Of a DNA stretch of 64,000 bases, positions 62,392 through 64,000 are shown in pieces. The stretch comes from an uncultured Prevotellaceae bacterium (GTDB lineage Bacteria > Bacteroidota > Bacteroidia > Bacteroidales > Bacteroidaceae): NCBI GenBank assembly GCA_902774815.1, contig CACYJV010000001.1:124001-188000 (forward strand). Reading direction: 5' to 3'. Position 1 is the first letter of the stretch. Every line of letters starts with the position of its first letter. The position numbers were made by a program, and so were the translations under genes. A model generated the notes under the pieces. The model was not told the origin of the DNA, ran no database searches, and was given only the letters and a program-made list of their open reading frames with translations.

Positions 62392-62422
62392 TTTATTGGT
62401 TTTTTATTTGTTTTATCGGGGG

Positions 62423-62453
62423 TATAGGGGTACGAAGGTACGGAGGTACGAGA
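62423..62453. repeat. GGTACG short tandem repeat
   Basis: Three consecutive 8-base units GGTACGAA, GGTACGGA, GGTACGAG, preceded by a diverged copy (GGGGTATA), directly after the permease stop codon. Confidence 0.6.
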
Positions 62454-63509
62454 TTACCCTGAAGTACCGCCTCTTCTGACAATATATATGATGACGGGCG
62501 CGCCAAAGAGTGGCGTAAGCACATTGATGGGCACAGCACCTCCATGTGGACTCAGCATGACGCTGAGCACATGGCACGACAATGCAACGACACACCCCAT
62601 CAGCATCGTTGCAGGAAGCAGCTGCCGATGATCTGCCGTGTGCAAGAGGAGACGCGCCATGTGAGGAACGGCCAGTCCAATGAAGGCTATAGGACCACAG
62701 AAGGCGGTGGCCACGGCACAAAGCAAGCCTGTGAGCAGCAGCAAATGATGGCGCAACCGACGTGTCGAGATGCCCAGACTCTCTGCATAGTTTTGTCCTA
62801 GGAGCAGCGCATTGAGGGGCTTTATCAGCAGAAGTGCGGCCAACAGTGGCAGAAGGGTGACGAACGCATAGAAGGGCATCGTCTGAAGCGACACTCCGCC
62901 AAAGTTGCCTAGTCCCCACATCATGTAGGAACGAACACCTTCCTCCGTGGCAACGTAATTCAGCAGGGCGATGGCAGATGACGAGAGATAGCCCACCATG
63001 ATGCCTGCTATGAGCAGCATCACGGGGCTCTTCACCCATCTGGAGAGCAACAGCAGCAATAGCGTCACCACCATGGCTCCTCCGAAGGCAGCCGCAACCG
63101 TTGAGAGAGAGGAGAATAGTGCCGAAAGTGATGTGCTGATGGTTGACAGCGAACCGACACCGAGTAGCATGACGATGGCCACACCGAGCGAGGCACCATT
63201 GGTGATGCCGAAGATGCCTGGTCCAGCCAGCGGATTGCGAAAAGCTGTCTGCAAAAGCAGTCCACTGACGGCCAATGCCGCGCCACAAAGCATCGCTGTG
63301 AGGGCTGCGGGCAGACGCGACTCCATCACGATGAAATGCCAAGATGCCGACTGTGGTTCGGCACCTCGTAGTATTGCCAACACATCGGCCGCAGGTATGT
63401 TGGCCGAACCTATAAAGAGGCTCAGCACAAACAGCACAATCATGAGCAGCACCATCGAAGTCCATTTCACGGTTCGCCAGGTTGGGGTGACGGGGGTTGT
63501 TTGTTTCAT
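62454..63509 (-). CDS. FecCD/BtuC-family ABC transporter permease
   Basis: A 351-residue polytopic permease of the iron-siderophore, heme or cobalamin importer class. Ten or so membrane helices are visible; typical segments are ESRLPAALTAMLCGAALAVSGLLLQTAFRNPLAGPGIFGITNGASLG and CGPIAFIGLAVPHMARLLL, the latter contacting the ATPase. It follows the substrate-binding protein gene after 7 bases. The ATPase gene is not downstream; it may lie beyond the right edge. Substrate cannot be settled. Confidence 0.9.
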   Translation of the reverse strand: MKQTTPVTPTWRTVKWTSMVLLMIVLFVLSLFIGSANIPAADVLAILRGAEPQSASWHFIVMESRLPAALTAMLCGAALAVSGLLLQTAFRNPLAGPGIFGITNGASLGVAIVMLLGVGSLSTISTSLSALFSSLSTVAAAFGGAMVVTLLLLLLSRWVKSPVMLLIAGIMVGYLSSSAIALLNYVATEEGVRSYMMWGLGNFGGVSLQTMPFYAFVTLLPLLAALLLIKPLNALLLGQNYAESLGISTRRLRHHLLLLTGLLCAVATAFCGPIAFIGLAVPHMARLLLHTADHRQLLPATMLMGCVVALSCHVLSVMLSPHGGAVPINVLTPLFGAPVIIYIVRRGGTSG

Positions 63510-63516
63510 CGTTCGT

Positions 63517-64000
63517 TCAGTCTGTAATGACGCGATAGTAGCGGGGCTGTCCTTTCACGAGTCCGGGGTGGAACAGCAGGATCAGGTCGCGCAGATGATA
63601 GTCAGGGCGGAATGGCACTTCCTCGAAATAGGGCACCTCCAACGAGTTGACGTAATAGACACACTTGGTCTGCAAAGCCTTTAGCCGACCGTAGCCGTGA
63701 TGCTCGGCCGAGAGCCATGCTGCTGTGAGCGGTCGCTGGTCGGAGTGGTTCATCAGCCAGATATCAGCATCAGCAGCTAGGCTGAACACGGTCTCGAAGC
63801 TCAGTGCCAAACTGCCGCTGTGGTCATCATCGGCCCAGGGATAGCTAGCACCGGCATCAGCCAGAAGGCGACCCATCGTACTGTGGCCGCCAGGCACATA
63901 CCATGTTCCCCCTGTCAGTCGCTCGGTGAGCACGGTTGGACGCTGCGCATCAACGACCTTAGCGGCCACCAACTGCTTCAGTGCCAGATAGTTGTTTTCC
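63517..64000 (-). CDS. ABC transporter substrate-binding protein, C-terminal part
   Basis: The last 161 residues of a periplasmic binding protein of the BtuF/FecB-like class III fold; the 5' part is beyond the right edge. Visible features are the lobe-2 sequence TWYVPGGHSTMGRLLADAGA, VFSLAADADIWLMN and the C-terminal PYFEEVPFRPDYHLRDLILLFHPGL. It is the partner of the permease 7 bases downstream and should deliver an iron complex, heme or corrinoid. Confidence 0.85.
   Translation of the reverse strand, partial: ENNYLALKQLVAAKVVDAQRPTVLTERLTGGTWYVPGGHSTMGRLLADAGASYPWADDDHSGSLALSFETVFSLAADADIWLMNHSDQRPLTAAWLSAEHHGYGRLKALQTKCVYYVNSLEVPYFEEVPFRPDYHLRDLILLFHPGLVKGQPRYYRVITD

Noticed and set aside
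62413-63465. Minus-strand open frame of 350 codons in another phase of the permease gene
   Set aside because: Overlaps the FecCD permease completely; composition rich in Cys, His, Arg and Ser typical of a shifted frame.
1-64000. Genomic island, prophage, insertion sequence or tRNA-associated attachment site
   Set aside because: No integrase, transposase, tRNA gene or target-site duplication was found, and the gene content is mostly conserved housekeeping and catabolic functions.

Overview
The window comes from a member of the Bacteroidota, most likely Prevotellaceae (Prevotella sensu lato). The evidence is the Bacteroidota promoter type (TTTG, about 20 bases, TAnnTTTG) in front of many genes, the near absence of Shine-Dalgarno sites, and diagnostic genes: the RprX/RprY two-component pair, a GTPase-deficient-looking EF-G2, a GH57/glycosyltransferase/debranching glycogen cluster, a DUF3078 outer-membrane protein, and a large beta-barrel with a carboxypeptidase-regulatory-like N-terminus. 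It is ordinary chromosome: I see no rRNA, tRNA, transposase, phage module or CRISPR array.

Layout. 0-7 kb: rRNA methyltransferase, thymidylate synthase, a small zinc-ribbon protein, mutS2 and a secreted alpha-L-fucosidase. 7-14.6 kb, minus strand: an overlapping gene chain ftsY - rimO - HU - HU/transmembrane/LysM fusion, then DUF3078 - comEC. 14.7-23.6 kb, plus strand: yidC, a DUF1846 protein, an S9 peptidase, a nitroreductase, an esterase, a GH53 galactanase and two small proteins. 23.6-31.4 kb, minus: alpha-amylase family GH13, fabD, and the glycogen set GH57 / glycosyltransferase / debranching enzyme. 31.5-36.2 kb, minus: diacylglycerol-kinase-like, miaA, an outer-membrane protein and gapA. 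Then mscL (+), a lipoprotein, ettA, a 28-residue membrane microprotein, a patatin/beta-barrel protein and an acetyltransferase. 42.4-45.9 kb, minus: arginine deiminase, ctlX and ornithine aminotransferase, which together would turn arginine into glutamate semialdehyde. 46-52.4 kb, minus: a large outer-membrane barrel, a deoxyribosyltransferase-like protein, a secreted dockerin-bearing endonuclease and an esterase. 53.1-55.8 kb, plus: a rhodanese/metallo-beta-lactamase lipoprotein fusion and two methyltransferases. 55.9-64 kb: rprY/rprX, EF-G2, hemW, a small membrane protein and part of an iron/B12-type ABC importer.

Two things stand out. First, the HU-TM-LysM protein at 7167-8996 has a DNA-binding domain on the predicted cytoplasmic side, one membrane span after a basic patch, a long coiled coil and a C-terminal peptidoglycan-binding LysM domain. 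It is coupled by overlap to a normal HU gene, rimO and ftsY, and looks like a nucleoid-to-cell-wall tether. Second, four intergenic regions (2425-2645, 20919-21160, 34911-35046, 52979-53044) hold degenerate arrays with the same 22-bp period but different core words. In the 34911 array, TACC and GGTA half-sites alternate strand every 11 bp for twelve steps. I know of no described element of this kind. Other oddities are a histone-like tail on the GH57 amylase, an RGG-rich tail on the 1057-residue barrel, and a nested palindromic element at 52297-52573 whose end is translated as part of an esterase signal peptide.
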